A stretch of DNA of 64,000 bases from Leuconostoc gelidum subsp. gelidum KCTC 3527 (GCF_000166715.1 NZ_AEMI01000015.1:1-64000), one strand, 5' to 3'. Shown: positions 36,818-46,308, counted from the stretch's first letter. Translations and numbers: made by a program. The notes: a model not told the origin generated them from the sequence alone.

Positions 36818-37360
36818 TTAAAATGGTAAATCATCATCTGATATATCAATTTCTGTTTTGCCACTAGCCGCAAATGGGTTAGCTGCTTCATTCGGTGCAG
36901 TTGATTGCGTGTTTGAATTTTGGTTCGCACTAGCAAATGGATCAACACCACTAAATGAGTTATCACTTGGTGCACTGAAGCCACCACCATTATTAGATGG
37001 TTCCGACGTACCATTTTGGGCACGTCGCTTATCACTTTCAGCACGTGATTCAAGTAATGAGAAATTATCAACAACAACTTCAGTAACGTAAACACGTTGT
37101 CCTTGATTGTTTTCATAATTTCTTGTTTGCAAACGACCTTCAACGGCAATTAAAGCACCTTTTCCAGTAAAGTTTGCAAAATTTTCAGCTGCTTTACGCC
37201 AAATAACGGCATTAATAAAGTCAGCTTCACGTTCACCAGCTTGATTAGTAAACTGACGGTTAACCGCCAAACTAAACGTACCGACAGCCGTACCCGATTG
37301 GGTATAGCGCAATTCCACGTCACGGGTCAATCGCCCAATCAATACTACTCGATTAATCAT
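36818..37360 (-). CDS. ssb: single-stranded DNA-binding protein
   Basis: A 180-aa SSB with an OB fold (1-110, [20 protein letters not shown]), a flexible Asn/Ser/Ala-rich linker and the acidic C-terminal tip SDDDLPF that recruits replication and repair partners. It lies between rpsF and rpsR, the universal Firmicute order. Confidence 0.97.
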   Translation of the reverse strand: MINRVVLIGRLTRDVELRYTQSGTAVGTFSLAVNRQFTNQAGEREADFINAVIWRKAAENFANFTGKGALIAVEGRLQTRNYENNQGQRVYVTEVVVDNFSLLESRAESDKRRAQNGTSEPSNNGGGFSAPSDNSFSGVDPFASANQNSNTQSTAPNEAANPFAASGKTEIDISDDDLPF

Positions 37361-37393
37361 AATAAAAGCTCCTTCACCAGTGGAATTTCAGAA

Positions 37394-37690
37394 TTATTCT
37401 GCGTCGCGCTTAATGATCATGTGACGTAAGATATCTTGCGAAATCTTAGCCAAACGATCAAATTCGTTGATAGCAGCATCGTCTTCTGCAGTGAAATTGA
37501 TAATGTGGTAAACGCCTTCGCGGTATCCAGCAATTTCATATGCAAATCGACGAGTTGCCCAGTCAGCTGACTTTGTAATTGTTGCACCGTTATCAGTCAA
37601 AATGCCGTCAAAACGCTCAACAAGCGCTTTCTTTGCATCTGATTCTAAGTCAGGACGAACGATATAAGTCATTTCGTATGATGTAGCCAT
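37394..37690 (-). CDS. rpsF: 30S ribosomal protein S6
   Basis: A 98-aa S6 ([20 protein letters not shown] at the N-terminus, ferredoxin-like fold). First gene of the operon. The leader carries a hairpin with a CCGGAG segment that resembles the S6:S18 binding motif, suggesting feedback control. Confidence 0.97.
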   Translation of the reverse strand: MATSYEMTYIVRPDLESDAKKALVERFDGILTDNGATITKSADWATRRFAYEIAGYREGVYHIINFTAEDDAAINEFDRLAKISQDILRHMIIKRDAE

Positions 37691-37710
37691 GTTTTATTTC
37701 CTCCTTTTGG

Positions 37711-37740
37711 TCTCCGGCAGCCTTGGCTGCAAGGAGTGGA
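37711..37740 (-). promoter_or_regulatory. candidate S6:S18 autoregulatory leader
   Basis: On the minus strand CTCC-TT-GCAGCC-AA-GGCTGC-C-GGAG forms a hairpin with an interrupted stem that includes the CCG trinucleotide known to bind the S6:S18 complex in other bacteria. It lies about 30 nt before rpsF. Confidence 0.55.
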
Positions 37741-37856
37741 TATACTTTTGTATACTCACAATTATTAATGATACTACAAAACGACCTAACATTTCAAGTG
37801 TTTCGCAGAATTTTCCACCTGGTCAACAAATAATACGTGAAAAAACTTCTAAGCGC

Positions 37857-38162
37857 TTACGATTCGTTGTTAAATTCAACTTCTTCTAACATATCCGTAA
37901 TCGTATCAATGAAATCAGAATCTTCTAATTGCTTTAAAATACCATCATCTTTTTTGCCTTGCATACTAACAAGCAAATTGGATACAATATTTTCCCACAT
38001 GGCATCGGCATTACGTTCTAATTTCACGGTACCGTATTGTGCCCGCTCTTTGCGAGCATTATTTTTTGTTTCTTGAAAAACATAGGCTTTCATTAAGACA
38101 TTATCAACAATTTGTGTTGATAATGCTTGTTCTAACGCTTTTCTAAATTCTGGTAGCTGCAT
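37857..38162 (-). CDS. conserved-type hypothetical protein, 101 aa
   Basis: A soluble 101-aa protein, predicted mostly helical, with a mixed basic N-terminal half and an acidic C-terminus (LEEVEFNNES). There are no membrane segments, Cys or catalytic motifs. Codon use and position between pepV and rpsF on the leading strand support a real gene. I do not recognise the family and suggest no function. Confidence 0.65.
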   Translation of the reverse strand: MQLPEFRKALEQALSTQIVDNVLMKAYVFQETKNNARKERAQYGTVKLERNADAMWENIVSNLLVSMQGKKDDGILKQLEDSDFIDTITDMLEEVEFNNES

Positions 38163-38211
38163 TTTTTCTCCCTAATCGCTGTATAGTTGTTCTTATTCTA
38201 AAAAATCTCAC

Positions 38212-39669
38212 TTATTTTGCCAACTCATATAATGCCTGTGCAAATATAGCCTGCGCTTTGGGTATATTTTCTAACAGAACATACTCATCTGGTTGATGGC
38301 TCATCACTTCAACATTTGGAAATTGCCCTCCGAATGCAACGCCACGTTTTAACAGACGCGCATATGAACCACCATTTGATATTTTATAAGTTTTTGCCGT
38401 GTTTGTGTGTTGCGCATAAACTGATTCTAACGTTTGTACAATCGGATCATCAAGATTAACCATATGCGGCTGATTACCAAATTGCGTTTCCTTGAAAATC
38501 TTAGCATTGAGATCGCCAATATGTCGCTGAACTTGTGTTAAAATTGCTGTTTCAGTTATACCGATTGGGAAACGAAATTGAATTCGTATCTGACTAGGTT
38601 GTGCTTGTCGATAAGTCATTTTACCGATATTCATCGTGAGATCACCCATAATAGCATCATGAAATACAAGCCCTACTTTTTCACCAAACACATTCTGATG
38701 ATTGTCATCACCCAAAAATTCTAAGAAGGCGTGTGCTTGCCCTTCAAATGCAAATTGATTCAAAAAATGAGCTAAATACGTCCCTGCATTTAAACCGTCC
38801 TCTGGATAAGCCCCATGTACTGCTTTACCATACAAAGTCAATAAAATGTGACCATCATCGTACTGTCCAATACCAGTGATTAAAGGTGTTTGTGTTAGAT
38901 ATTGTTCATATGTGGCTAAAAATTGATTAATATCAAACTTATCTGGCAAACTAACTATCGCTTTTGCGACACCAGGCACAACATTATCTCGTTCACCAGC
39001 ATCAAACTTAAGTAACTGCCAGTCAGAATCGACTCGTGTCTCTCCCTTAAATTTAATCGTAATTGTTTGCACGCCTTTTTCCCCTGGTACTACTGGGAAT
39101 GCCCCGTCTGGTGAGAATCCCAACGTTGGTTCCCCAACTTGTGCCAAGTACGCTTTCATATCACGCCAATCAGACTCTTCATCACTACCAAATATCAAAC
39201 GAATACCGCGCTTTGGTAAAAAGCCATTGTTTTTTAATTGTAATAAAGCATAATAACTGGCAATTAAGTCAGCTTTCATATCATGTGTGCCACGTCCATA
39301 AAGACGATTACCAACAATTTTGGGACTAAACGGTAGGGTCATTCGCCAAGCAGACGCGTTACCTGGGACAACATCCACATGTGACAAAACGCCAACCGTC
39401 TCAGCCGCATCATTTGGTCCATAATCAACGACAACAACCATGTTATCAGCCACACGAGTTACTATAAAACCATCACGAGTCGCTAAATCAAACAAAAATT
39501 GCAACGCTGTCTCGATCCCAATTCCAAATGGCTGTTGAAACGTCGCTGTTGTCGTATCTAAAACTGACGGGATCGCCAAAAACTGCAACAAATCTTGTTG
39601 TAGTGATGGTTGGTACTTTTTCGCTTCTTCTTGCCATTCCCTTGCTGTTTTTTGCATGTAATTAACCAA
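38212..39669 (-). CDS. pepV: PepV-type dipeptidase (M20 family)
   Basis: A 485-aa zinc dipeptidase releasing amino acids from short peptides in the cytoplasm. Metal-site motifs are GVLSHVDVVPG (about 93-103), RGTHDMKAD (usually GTxDDKGP) and GSDEESDWRD. Start: a TTG at 39669, two bases after the ecfT stop, has GATAGG at 5 nt; an ATG at 39657 is the alternative. The tight junction means it is probably the fourth gene of the ECF operon and so under the methionine T-box. Confidence 0.9.
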   Translation of the reverse strand: MVNYMQKTAREWQEEAKKYQPSLQQDLLQFLAIPSVLDTTTATFQQPFGIGIETALQFLFDLATRDGFIVTRVADNMVVVVDYGPNDAAETVGVLSHVDVVPGNASAWRMTLPFSPKIVGNRLYGRGTHDMKADLIASYYALLQLKNNGFLPKRGIRLIFGSDEESDWRDMKAYLAQVGEPTLGFSPDGAFPVVPGEKGVQTITIKFKGETRVDSDWQLLKFDAGERDNVVPGVAKAIVSLPDKFDINQFLATYEQYLTQTPLITGIGQYDDGHILLTLYGKAVHGAYPEDGLNAGTYLAHFLNQFAFEGQAHAFLEFLGDDNHQNVFGEKVGLVFHDAIMGDLTMNIGKMTYRQAQPSQIRIQFRFPIGITETAILTQVQRHIGDLNAKIFKETQFGNQPHMVNLDDPIVQTLESVYAQHTNTAKTYKISNGGSYARLLKRGVAFGGQFPNVEVMSHQPDEYVLLENIPKAQAIFAQALYELAK

Positions 39670-39671
39670 TC

Positions 39672-40565
39672 TTACCTATCCTGAAATGGATTATATAAAC
39701 GACCATTATTGCTGATTAAAAGTCCTACACCAGTAACAATAACGACAATTGAACCAATAAAAACTATAATATCACGTTTTGAAAAGGCTTGTTCTTGGTA
39801 CCAAGAACGCTTTTTTCCTCTACCAAAACGACGTAGTTCCATGGCCTGACTAATTGTTTCAATTCGATCCAAACTTGTAAATATCAAAGGTATAATAATT
39901 TGTACAGCACCCTTTGATCTTGCTAATAGTGACGCTTTTTTAGATATTTCATACCCACGTGCTTGTTGTGCCAAGCTGATTGTGTGATAGTCACTTTGAA
40001 CATCAGGAATATAACGCAAGGTAATGGCAAAAGAATAAGCTATTTTATAAGGTACACCAATTTTATTCAAACCTGCAGCAAACTCACTTGGATTGGTTGT
40101 GAAAAGCAAAATAATTGCCAAGGGTAGTGAGAATAGATACTTTAACAACAAGTTAAATTCATAAAACACTTGCTCTTCTGTGATTGTCCAATAACCACTA
40201 CCAAACAAAGCATGATGCGTGCCATACAACTGCGCCCCATATTGTGGCGCAAGCACGGTCACCATCACCAAATTGATCACTGCAAAAACAAGTACCAATT
40301 TCAACATAAGCGCATATTCATGATATTTTATTTGCGCCATTTTCATCAAAACAATCGCTAAAATACCTAGCGCTAACAGGAAACGTGTATCGTAGGAAAT
40401 CATGCCCATTGTACTTATTGCCAAAAAACCAACCAGTTTTGCTGTGCCAGTTGTGTGATTAAGCCAAGTATCCCGTTCTTTGTATCCAAATAAATTATTC
40501 ATAGTCATTATGCCAAAATATATCACTTTTGTGTCAATAAAATCTTCACACACACTAGTCAGCAC
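39672..40565 (-). CDS. ecfT: ECF transporter transmembrane component EcfT
   Basis: A 297-aa membrane protein with about six hydrophobic segments. The two coupling motifs with an A-R-G core are seen as AQQARGYE and AMELRRFGRG, which bind the ATPases. A GTG start at 40565 has GGAAGG at 6 nt; the ATG at 40508 matches family N-termini (MNNLFGYKERDTW follows) but has no ribosome binding site. It follows the ATPase gene by 30 nt and completes the ECF module. Confidence 0.88.
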   Translation of the reverse strand: MLTSVCEDFIDTKVIYFGIMTMNNLFGYKERDTWLNHTTGTAKLVGFLAISTMGMISYDTRFLLALGILAIVLMKMAQIKYHEYALMLKLVLVFAVINLVMVTVLAPQYGAQLYGTHHALFGSGYWTITEEQVFYEFNLLLKYLFSLPLAIILLFTTNPSEFAAGLNKIGVPYKIAYSFAITLRYIPDVQSDYHTISLAQQARGYEISKKASLLARSKGAVQIIIPLIFTSLDRIETISQAMELRRFGRGKKRSWYQEQAFSKRDIIVFIGSIVVIVTGVGLLISNNGRLYNPFQDR

Positions 40566-40595
40566 TTTTTTCCTTCCAAAATATTCAAACTACAG

Positions 40596-42275
40596 TTATC
40601 CATGGACAATCGCCGCATTTAACTCTTCGGGATTTGAAATACCCAATCGATTCGCCAATTGATAAATACTTGTTGTGCGCAAGCTCGCCGCCGTTACTAA
40701 TTTTTCATTTGCTAATAACTCAGCAGGTGTCGTATCTGCCAATAGTTGGCCATCAACAACCACCAATGCACGTTCTACAAAGTTGGCTAGTAAATGCATA
40801 TCATGCGTAATGATGACAATCGTTGTTTTTTCTTGCTGATTAATTGTCGCTAGGAAATTTAATAGGTCCCCTGTATGTGTCGCATCCTGTCCAGCAGTTG
40901 GTTCATCTAAAATTAAAATTTGAGGCGATAACACCAACACAGCAGCAATTGTCAGACGTTTTTTTTGACCAAAACTAAGCGCCGATATCGGCCAATGTCG
41001 CATATTATCAAGATCAATTAATTTTAGAACAGTGCGCGTACGCGCTTCAACCTCATCATTTGGCACATGACGTAATATTAATCCGCTAGCCACTTCCTCA
41101 AAAACAGTTGCTTTGGTTATCATATGGTTTGGATTCTGAAGTACGTACCCGATATCATCTGCACGTTCTTTAATTGATTGCTGTAAGACTGACTTACCAT
41201 CTAGTAAAATATCGCCTGCACCAGGCATCAAAAATCCTGTCAATAGATGTGATAATGTTGTTTTCCCTGACCCATTCTTACCAACAATACCTAAAACTTC
41301 ACCTTGATGAATAACCGTGCTAAATTTTTTAAACAACGGCTGCTTTTTATCATAACTAAAATCGATATTTTCAATCACTAACTTTGGCGTGTCATGTAAT
41401 CCTTTTTTTACCGGTATCTTCAGTTGCTCGATGGCTACCTTATTTTCATCTACAATGACCTGCTTAACATCTGCCACGTTTGCTAGTGACGCGACATCAA
41501 CATTTGCGCGACGCAATAATTTAACATATAAAGGCTCATCTAAGCCATTTTCCGGCAAAATACCCAATTGAATCATTTCAGTTGGGGTGCCATTGGCTAC
41601 GATTCGGCCATCTGCCATAACAATCACACGATCAACATTTGCGCTGAGCACCTCTTCAATACGATGTTCTATGATAACAACTGTCAATTCACGTTCTGTT
41701 TGCAACTTGTCAATCATTTCCATTGCGGCCACACCAGCAGCTGGGTCTAAACTTGCCAAGGGTTCATCAAATAACAATAATTTACCATCATCCACCAACA
41801 CACCCGCCATCGCTGTGCGTTGCTTTTGACCACCGGAAAGTGCTTGTGGTGCTAAACCTAAACGTTCTCCCAAACCAAATCGATTGGCCCACTTACTCAC
41901 TTCTGCCTTAATATGAGATACTGGTTGATTGTCATTTTCGAGCGCAAAAGCAATATCTTCTGCCACTGTCAACCCGACAAACTGGGCATCGGAATCTTGC
42001 AATACTGTCCCAGCTTGCAAAGACAAATCAAATAGAGTTTGCTCAATAATATTTCCACCATTTAACGTTAATTTGCCCGTAACATCTCCAGCATAAGCCT
42101 GTGGAATAAGCCCATTAAGCAAACGAAGAAGCGTCGTTTTTCCAGAACCAGATGCGCCAGCAATGAGTACTTTTTCGCCTGGATAAATCTGAAAACTCAC
42201 ATCGTGAAGTGTTGGTTCAGCCTGTGCATGATATTTAAATGTAACATGTTGAAAATCAATTATTGGTGCTGGCAT
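40596..42275 (-). CDS. ECF transporter ATPase, two fused ABC domains
   Basis: A 559-aa protein with two complete ABC cassettes: first Walker A GASGSGKTTLLRLL (about 40) and signature LSGGQKQRTA, second Walker A GKNGSGKTTLSHLL (about 328) and signature SFGQKKRL. This fused form (YkoD/CbiO-like) powers dedicated ECF importers. AAGGAATATT precedes the ATG. With the UPF0397-type S component upstream and EcfT downstream it forms a complete uptake system, probably for methionine or a relative. Confidence 0.9.
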   Translation of the reverse strand: MPAPIIDFQHVTFKYHAQAEPTLHDVSFQIYPGEKVLIAGASGSGKTTLLRLLNGLIPQAYAGDVTGKLTLNGGNIIEQTLFDLSLQAGTVLQDSDAQFVGLTVAEDIAFALENDNQPVSHIKAEVSKWANRFGLGERLGLAPQALSGGQKQRTAMAGVLVDDGKLLLFDEPLASLDPAAGVAAMEMIDKLQTERELTVVIIEHRIEEVLSANVDRVIVMADGRIVANGTPTEMIQLGILPENGLDEPLYVKLLRRANVDVASLANVADVKQVIVDENKVAIEQLKIPVKKGLHDTPKLVIENIDFSYDKKQPLFKKFSTVIHQGEVLGIVGKNGSGKTTLSHLLTGFLMPGAGDILLDGKSVLQQSIKERADDIGYVLQNPNHMITKATVFEEVASGLILRHVPNDEVEARTRTVLKLIDLDNMRHWPISALSFGQKKRLTIAAVLVLSPQILILDEPTAGQDATHTGDLLNFLATINQQEKTTIVIITHDMHLLANFVERALVVVDGQLLADTTPAELLANEKLVTAASLRTTSIYQLANRLGISNPEELNAAIVHG

Positions 42276-42328
42276 AATATTCCTTTGAATTTATTTATGT
42301 ACGCAAGCATTTACTTGCTTAGCAATCA

Positions 42329-42895
42329 TTATTCGTTTCGTAAACTATTTTTCTTTGGTCGTGATTTAACATAGGCCACCAAAAGTAATGATCCGATAAT
42401 CGCAACAGACAATGAATTCACTACCGCTGTAACGGCGCCTTGTAGAAAGACTTTTTGCGCAGCCTCCTTATAAATCAAAATATCACCGATTGGTGCGATA
42501 ATAAACCACGCAATAACATTCGAAATCACTTGCCAAATATTAAATTGTATTAATTTTTTGGTTGATAAGTTACCATATTCCAAGGCTAAATGTTTCTTCC
42601 CGAGACCAAGTAAAAAGCCAAAAATACCATCAGCAATTACCCAAGACCACCAAGGTGAGCCATAAGTGACAGCATCATTTAATGTATGGCCAATAAAGCC
42701 AACTAACAAACCAACTACTGGACCAAACAAACCAGCAATTAAAGCCAACCAACCTTCTGCCACATTAATAGTGGTATTTGGTACACCTGTTGGGATGGCA
42801 ATAAATTTCATTAGCACAAAGAAGACTGCTGCACCAATACCTGTTGCCACAACGGAACGGACTGAAAAACCCTCAGATTTTTTCTTAGTATTCAT
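42329..42895 (-). CDS. ECF transporter substrate-binding (S) component, UPF0397-like, candidate methionine uptake
   Basis: A 188-aa membrane protein with about five or six helices. The pattern [20 protein letters not shown], then [20 protein letters not shown] and [19 protein letters not shown], is that of the UPF0397 S-component family. The gene has AAAAAGGAG upstream. A T-box with a Met (AUG) specifier controls the operon, so the cargo is probably methionine or a precursor, as proposed for MtsTUV systems in lactobacilli. Substrate is inference from the riboswitch. Confidence 0.83.
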   Translation of the reverse strand: MNTKKKSEGFSVRSVVATGIGAAVFFVLMKFIAIPTGVPNTTINVAEGWLALIAGLFGPVVGLLVGFIGHTLNDAVTYGSPWWSWVIADGIFGFLLGLGKKHLALEYGNLSTKKLIQFNIWQVISNVIAWFIIAPIGDILIYKEAAQKVFLQGAVTAVVNSLSVAIIGSLLLVAYVKSRPKKNSLRNE

Positions 42896-43063
42896 TTATT
42901 GTACTCCTTTTTCTAAAGCTAAATTAAGCTTTCTTTGGTTAACAACACTATTCAATTTGGTCAAACACCTAAACATGACGAGATGTTTATTTGTCATAAT
43001 TATTTATTTTACCAACGTCCCTTCAACAATCATTGACATCGTCCTTTCAAATTTTAAGTTAAT

Positions 43064-43320
43064 AAAAAAGTCCCAGTTAATCATAATGATCAACTGGGAC
43101 GCGAAAAACGTGGTACCACCCAAATTCAACTATTAACTACCTAAGTTTTGGTTAATAATCCTTATAGTGATAACGGTTCTAACCGGACAAATAGCTGACA
43201 CTACTTGTCATCTCCACGTTCATATTCAACATTTTATGACATATCGGCTCTCACTATTCCGACTCGCTTTTTTGACACGCAATGTTTACTCTTCGCTTCA
43301 TTGATTCATTAAGATATGAT
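43064..43320 (-). ncRNA. T-box leader, Met-type specifier (AUG)
   Basis: A tRNA-sensing leader on the minus strand. The Stem I loop-E partner AGTA lies next to AACATT, which pairs with AATGTT. Directly after it comes GAA-T-ATG-A, the position of the specifier in T-boxes, so the codon is AUG (Met). The T-box GGGTGGTACCACG (about 43107-43120) contains the bulge that pairs with tRNA-NCCA. The terminator GTCCCAGTT/AACTGGGAC with T6 is at 43064-43100. Uncharged tRNA-Met should switch on the ECF operon. The rest of the gap down to 42896 is an ordinary leader. Confidence 0.93.
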
Positions 43321-43321
43321 A

Positions 43322-43350
43322 ATTTTAAGGCAATTCTTAATTTTTGTCAA
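43322..43350 (-). promoter_or_regulatory. promoter of the T-box/ECF operon
   Basis: Minus-strand TTGACA (43350-43345), 17 bp, TAAAAT (43327-43322). Confidence 0.85.
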
Positions 43351-43367
43351 TTCATTTATTATTTTTA

Positions 43368-43910
43368 TCAGTCTGGTAAGATAATTTGCGTTGAAGGTCC
43401 TTGTTGCGCTTGAATTTCTTGTTGCTCTTGAACAAGATAGCTTGGAAATAACGTCAAAGCCTTTTCTTCAAAGCCAACCACTGAAGAGCCTAAAATACGC
43501 GTGACTAATTCTAGCAAACGTTCTTCAAAAGAGTCTTTGTCAATCTGTTCAATTGCTTGTTTCAAAGGTTGCTGGTACATATTAATATGTACATGAGGCA
43601 TCAAAGCATAATCACGGCCAATTAATGCTGACCACGCTTCAAAAACTTCATCCGGAACTTCTTCCTGATCATTTTGAGTCAAAGGCATAAAATTAACACT
43701 AAACGTATTGTTAGCTTCGCCTTCTTCATCAAAAGCTGCCTGTGTGATGTTACCGTCAGTCAATTCTAATGCATAATCAAAATCAAACACACGCCGCTCA
43801 TCAAAAACATGAATGAATCCAGCCGTTTCCTGTCCTTCGTTAGCTTCATCAACAACACGTAAAATGCGATCGCGTTGTCCATTAAAAAGTTGTTGTGTAA
43901 AATATGGCAT
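43368..43910 (-). CDS. hypothetical acidic protein, 180 aa
   Basis: A soluble acidic protein (many Glu/Asp/Gln) with no membrane segment or recognised motif. It starts MPYFTQQLFNGQRDRI. A textbook promoter (TTGACA-17-TATACA) ends only 10 nt before the ATG and there is no ribosome binding site, so the mRNA is probably leaderless. It is transcribed alone, ahead of the T-box unit. No function suggested. Confidence 0.72.
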   Translation of the reverse strand: MPYFTQQLFNGQRDRILRVVDEANEGQETAGFIHVFDERRVFDFDYALELTDGNITQAAFDEEGEANNTFSVNFMPLTQNDQEEVPDEVFEAWSALIGRDYALMPHVHINMYQQPLKQAIEQIDKDSFEERLLELVTRILGSSVVGFEEKALTLFPSYLVQEQQEIQAQQGPSTQIILPD

Positions 43911-43920
43911 GATCTGTCAG

Positions 43921-43949
43921 TGTATACCTACTGTTAACTAGTATGTCAA
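43921..43949 (-). promoter_or_regulatory. promoter of the 180-aa hypothetical gene, leaderless
   Basis: Minus-strand TTGACA (43949-43944), 17 bp, TATACA (43926-43921). The ATG begins at 43910, giving a 3-4 nt leader. Confidence 0.75.
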
Positions 43950-44052
43950 CAATCTTTTATACATTCCCTCCAATACATCTGTTACCCAATTCTAACACAA
44001 GCACGGCCTAACCGCTACGACCACAACTAGTTTTATCATTATTTAGCTAACA

Positions 44053-44092
44053 AAAAAGCGTCCAGAACAACTACCACTCTGAACGTTCACTT
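44053..44092 (-). terminator. terminator of adhP
   Basis: CGTTCAGA pairs with TCTGGACG (one G-U pair), followed by CTTTTTTG on the minus strand, directly past the stop. Confidence 0.8.
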
Positions 44093-44095
44093 GCA

Positions 44096-45151
44096 TTATA
44101 ATGCTGTGAGATCAAATACTTTACGACCTGTAATACTTCCGGCTTTCATCTCATCAATTACTTCGTTCATATCGTTAAAGTTAACTTTTTCTACAATGGG
44201 CTTAACTTTACCTTCGGCACCAAATTGAAAGGCTTCCTTCAAATCCGCACGTGTACCAACCAATGAACCGCGGACTTCGATACCATCTAATACAGTTTTT
44301 GCAATGTTTAGAGCCATATCACCTTGTGGTAAGGCAACTGCGACCAATTTACCCATTGGGCGTAATGAGCTGACAGCTTGGTCAAATGCTGCTGCATTAA
44401 CGGCCGTTACTTGTGCGTTATGCACACCACCAGTTGCCTTTTGCACTTCAGCAGCAACATCGGCTACTTTCTTACGATTAATCAAAACCTCAGCACCGTT
44501 TGCCTTGGCAGCAGCAAGCTTGTCATCATTGCCATCAATAACAGCAACATGTGCACCGAAAACATTATGAGCATACTGCACAGCTAAATTACCTAAACCA
44601 CCAGCACCATGAACGGAAACCCATTGTCCGGGCTTTGTTTCACCAACTTTAAGTGACTTATACATAGTCACACCTGCACACGTAATTGATGTGGCTTCCA
44701 CTGGATCTAAGCCTTCTGGTACTTTAACAGCATACTTTGCATTGACAACAGTTTGCTGTGACATTGCACCATCAACTGTATAACCTGAATTACGGACTTT
44801 ACGACAAAATGTTTCATTTCCTGAAACACAATAATCACATACGCCACAGGCATCATAGAACCAAGCAACTGACACGCGATCACCAATTTTCAAATAATCG
44901 CCCGCACCTTCCGCAAGCTTTGATACACGTCCAACACCTTCATGACCAATAACACGACGGAACTGACCATTACGTTGCCCCATTTCATTTGGATTGCCAA
45001 AATCAGCCCCGGCAACATGCAAGTCTGTGTGACATAAACCAACATATTCCATATCTACTAAAGCTTCACCAAATGTTAATGGTTTCGGTGTCCAATCATT
45101 AATTAAATCAACGTATCCATCTGGTGTTTCACGTACAAGTGCTGCTTTCAT
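44096..45151 (-). CDS. adhP: zinc-dependent alcohol dehydrogenase (AdhP type)
   Basis: A 351-aa medium-chain dehydrogenase interconverting alcohols and aldehydes with NAD(H); in Leuconostoc it probably reduces acetaldehyde to ethanol and recycles NADH. Catalytic zinc ligands lie in GLCHTDLH and IGHEGVG, four structural-zinc Cys in [16 protein letters not shown], and the NAD motif is [22 protein letters not shown] precedes the ATG. A Rex-like operator overlaps the predicted transcription start. Confidence 0.93.
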   Translation of the reverse strand: MKAALVRETPDGYVDLINDWTPKPLTFGEALVDMEYVGLCHTDLHVAGADFGNPNEMGQRNGQFRRVIGHEGVGRVSKLAEGAGDYLKIGDRVSVAWFYDACGVCDYCVSGNETFCRKVRNSGYTVDGAMSQQTVVNAKYAVKVPEGLDPVEATSITCAGVTMYKSLKVGETKPGQWVSVHGAGGLGNLAVQYAHNVFGAHVAVIDGNDDKLAAAKANGAEVLINRKKVADVAAEVQKATGGVHNAQVTAVNAAAFDQAVSSLRPMGKLVAVALPQGDMALNIAKTVLDGIEVRGSLVGTRADLKEAFQFGAEGKVKPIVEKVNFNDMNEVIDEMKAGSITGRKVFDLTAL

Positions 45152-45169
45152 AATAATACCCCTTTTTCC

Positions 45170-45220
45170 ATGTGAACTAATTTACAAATTAATTGTACGC
45201 GCTTTTTTATTATTTGTAAA
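45170..45220 (-). promoter_or_regulatory. adhP promoter with Rex-like operator
   Basis: Minus-strand TTTACA (45220-45215), 17 bp, TACAAT (45197-45192). At the start point, 45187-45170 reads TTGTAAATTAGTTCACAT, close to the Rex consensus TTGTGAAWWWWTTCACAA. This would repress adhP when NADH is low. Confidence 0.65.
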
Positions 45221-45240
45221 GATTACAGCTCTTTTTATTA

Positions 45241-45290
45241 TTTATTTTGTCAGTGAAAGTGATTTGATTCACTTTCACTGACAAAATAAA
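45241..45290. repeat. 22-bp perfect inverted repeat
   Basis: 45241-45262 and 45269-45290 are perfect inverted copies around TTTGAT. The flanks lack a T-run in either direction, so it is not a plain terminator. It could stabilise the 3' end or block transcription. Confidence 0.85.
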
Positions 45291-45312
45291 AGTACGTGAC
45301 ACATCACGTACT
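45291..45312 (-). terminator. terminator of the quinone-reductase-like gene
   Basis: AGTACGTGA/TCACGTACT stem with a 4-nt loop, followed by TTTTATTTT on the minus strand. It abuts the 22-bp palindrome. Confidence 0.8.
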
Positions 45313-45321
45313 ACCAACACA

Positions 45322-46224
45322 TTATTCAAAAGTTAACACTAATTTGCCTATTACATGTTTTAAAGTTTGAAATGTCTTCAAATTTTCAACATTAAACGGC
45401 TTAATGTCTGAAATAATGACCTTGATCTTATCCTCTGATACCAACTGAAGGAGATCTCTTAATTGTTCCCCATTTGATTTTAAGTAACCATGTGTGACGC
45501 GTAAATCACTATCATCTCCAACAAGTGACACTAAACGGCCTGTTGGCTTTAATACAGACAACGCCTGTTTAAGCGTATCATGACCTATTGTATCCAAAAT
45601 GACATCAACACCTTCTGGTATTATTTTAGCCAATTGTTCTGCACGTGCATCAATCACATGTAAATTCGAATCAAATTGTTTTAGGAAGCTGATACCTTCA
45701 CCAACCGCTGTCGTGAAAATCTCATTTACCCCACGTAATTTAGCCATTTGTAACGCAGTCAAGCCAACTGAACCAGCACCTCCTAATATCAGCACAGACT
45801 CATCTGCCTGAACATTCAAGTCTTCAGTGATTATTTGATAACCTGTTTGTGCACCTAATGCTAAAGCTGCTGCCTGTGCATAACTCACATTATCTGGTAT
45901 TTTAGCCACAGTTTTGCGACCTAAAGCGACAAATTCAGCGTAACTATTCAAATGTGGTGAAGCAGCTACTCGATCTCCAATAGTAAAACCAGTGACTTCT
46001 TCGCCTAGTGCAACTATTTCACCAGCCACAGATGACCCTGTAATTAAAGGTACTGTCTTTTCTTTACCCATTAATCCTTGTCTAAATTTCACATCATAAG
46101 GATCAATTGCTGTTGCGTGCTGTTTAACTAAAACTTGAGTTGGTTTGATAATCGGCTGCACAGCTGTTTTCGTTGCAACCAATACATCAACATCCCCATA
46201 ATCAATCATTTCAATGGCATACAT
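45322..46224 (-). CDS. zinc-binding-type NADP-dependent oxidoreductase (quinone reductase family)
   Basis: A 300-aa member of the medium-chain dehydrogenase family, close to quinone oxidoreductases. The N-terminal GroES-like domain has HATAIDPYDVKFRQG and ITGSSVAGEI, and the Rossmann motif is LGGAGSVGLTALQMAK. There are no zinc-ligand Cys clusters, as usual for the quinone-reductase branch. Substrate unknown. It is transcribed alone and bounded by hairpins. Confidence 0.87.
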   Translation of the reverse strand: MYAIEMIDYGDVDVLVATKTAVQPIIKPTQVLVKQHATAIDPYDVKFRQGLMGKEKTVPLITGSSVAGEIVALGEEVTGFTIGDRVAASPHLNSYAEFVALGRKTVAKIPDNVSYAQAAALALGAQTGYQIITEDLNVQADESVLILGGAGSVGLTALQMAKLRGVNEIFTTAVGEGISFLKQFDSNLHVIDARAEQLAKIIPEGVDVILDTIGHDTLKQALSVLKPTGRLVSLVGDDSDLRVTHGYLKSNGEQLRDLLQLVSEDKIKVIISDIKPFNVENLKTFQTLKHVIGKLVLTFE

Positions 46225-46308
46225 TTTATCACGCTTTCTACATCACTTTTAGATTTATAACCTTATTATATTGCAAACTACTAGTCATGTCGTCAACTTT
46301 GCTTAACA

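Noticed and set aside
37850-37862. CTAAGCGCTTACG as a cre site
   Set aside because: Poor match to the consensus ends, and it lies at the 3' end of a gene rather than in a promoter.
42896-42994. 33-codon frame ending directly before the S-component ATG
   Set aside because: No ribosome binding site at its ATG and no promoter of its own; it is probably chance within the leader.
43017-43055. 9-11 codon frame just after the T-box terminator
   Set aside because: Too short, and the T-box already explains control; kept only as a curiosity.
42666-43136. 156-aa plus-strand frame across the S-component gene and T-box
   Set aside because: Runs antisense through a recognised gene and a T-box; no ribosome binding site.
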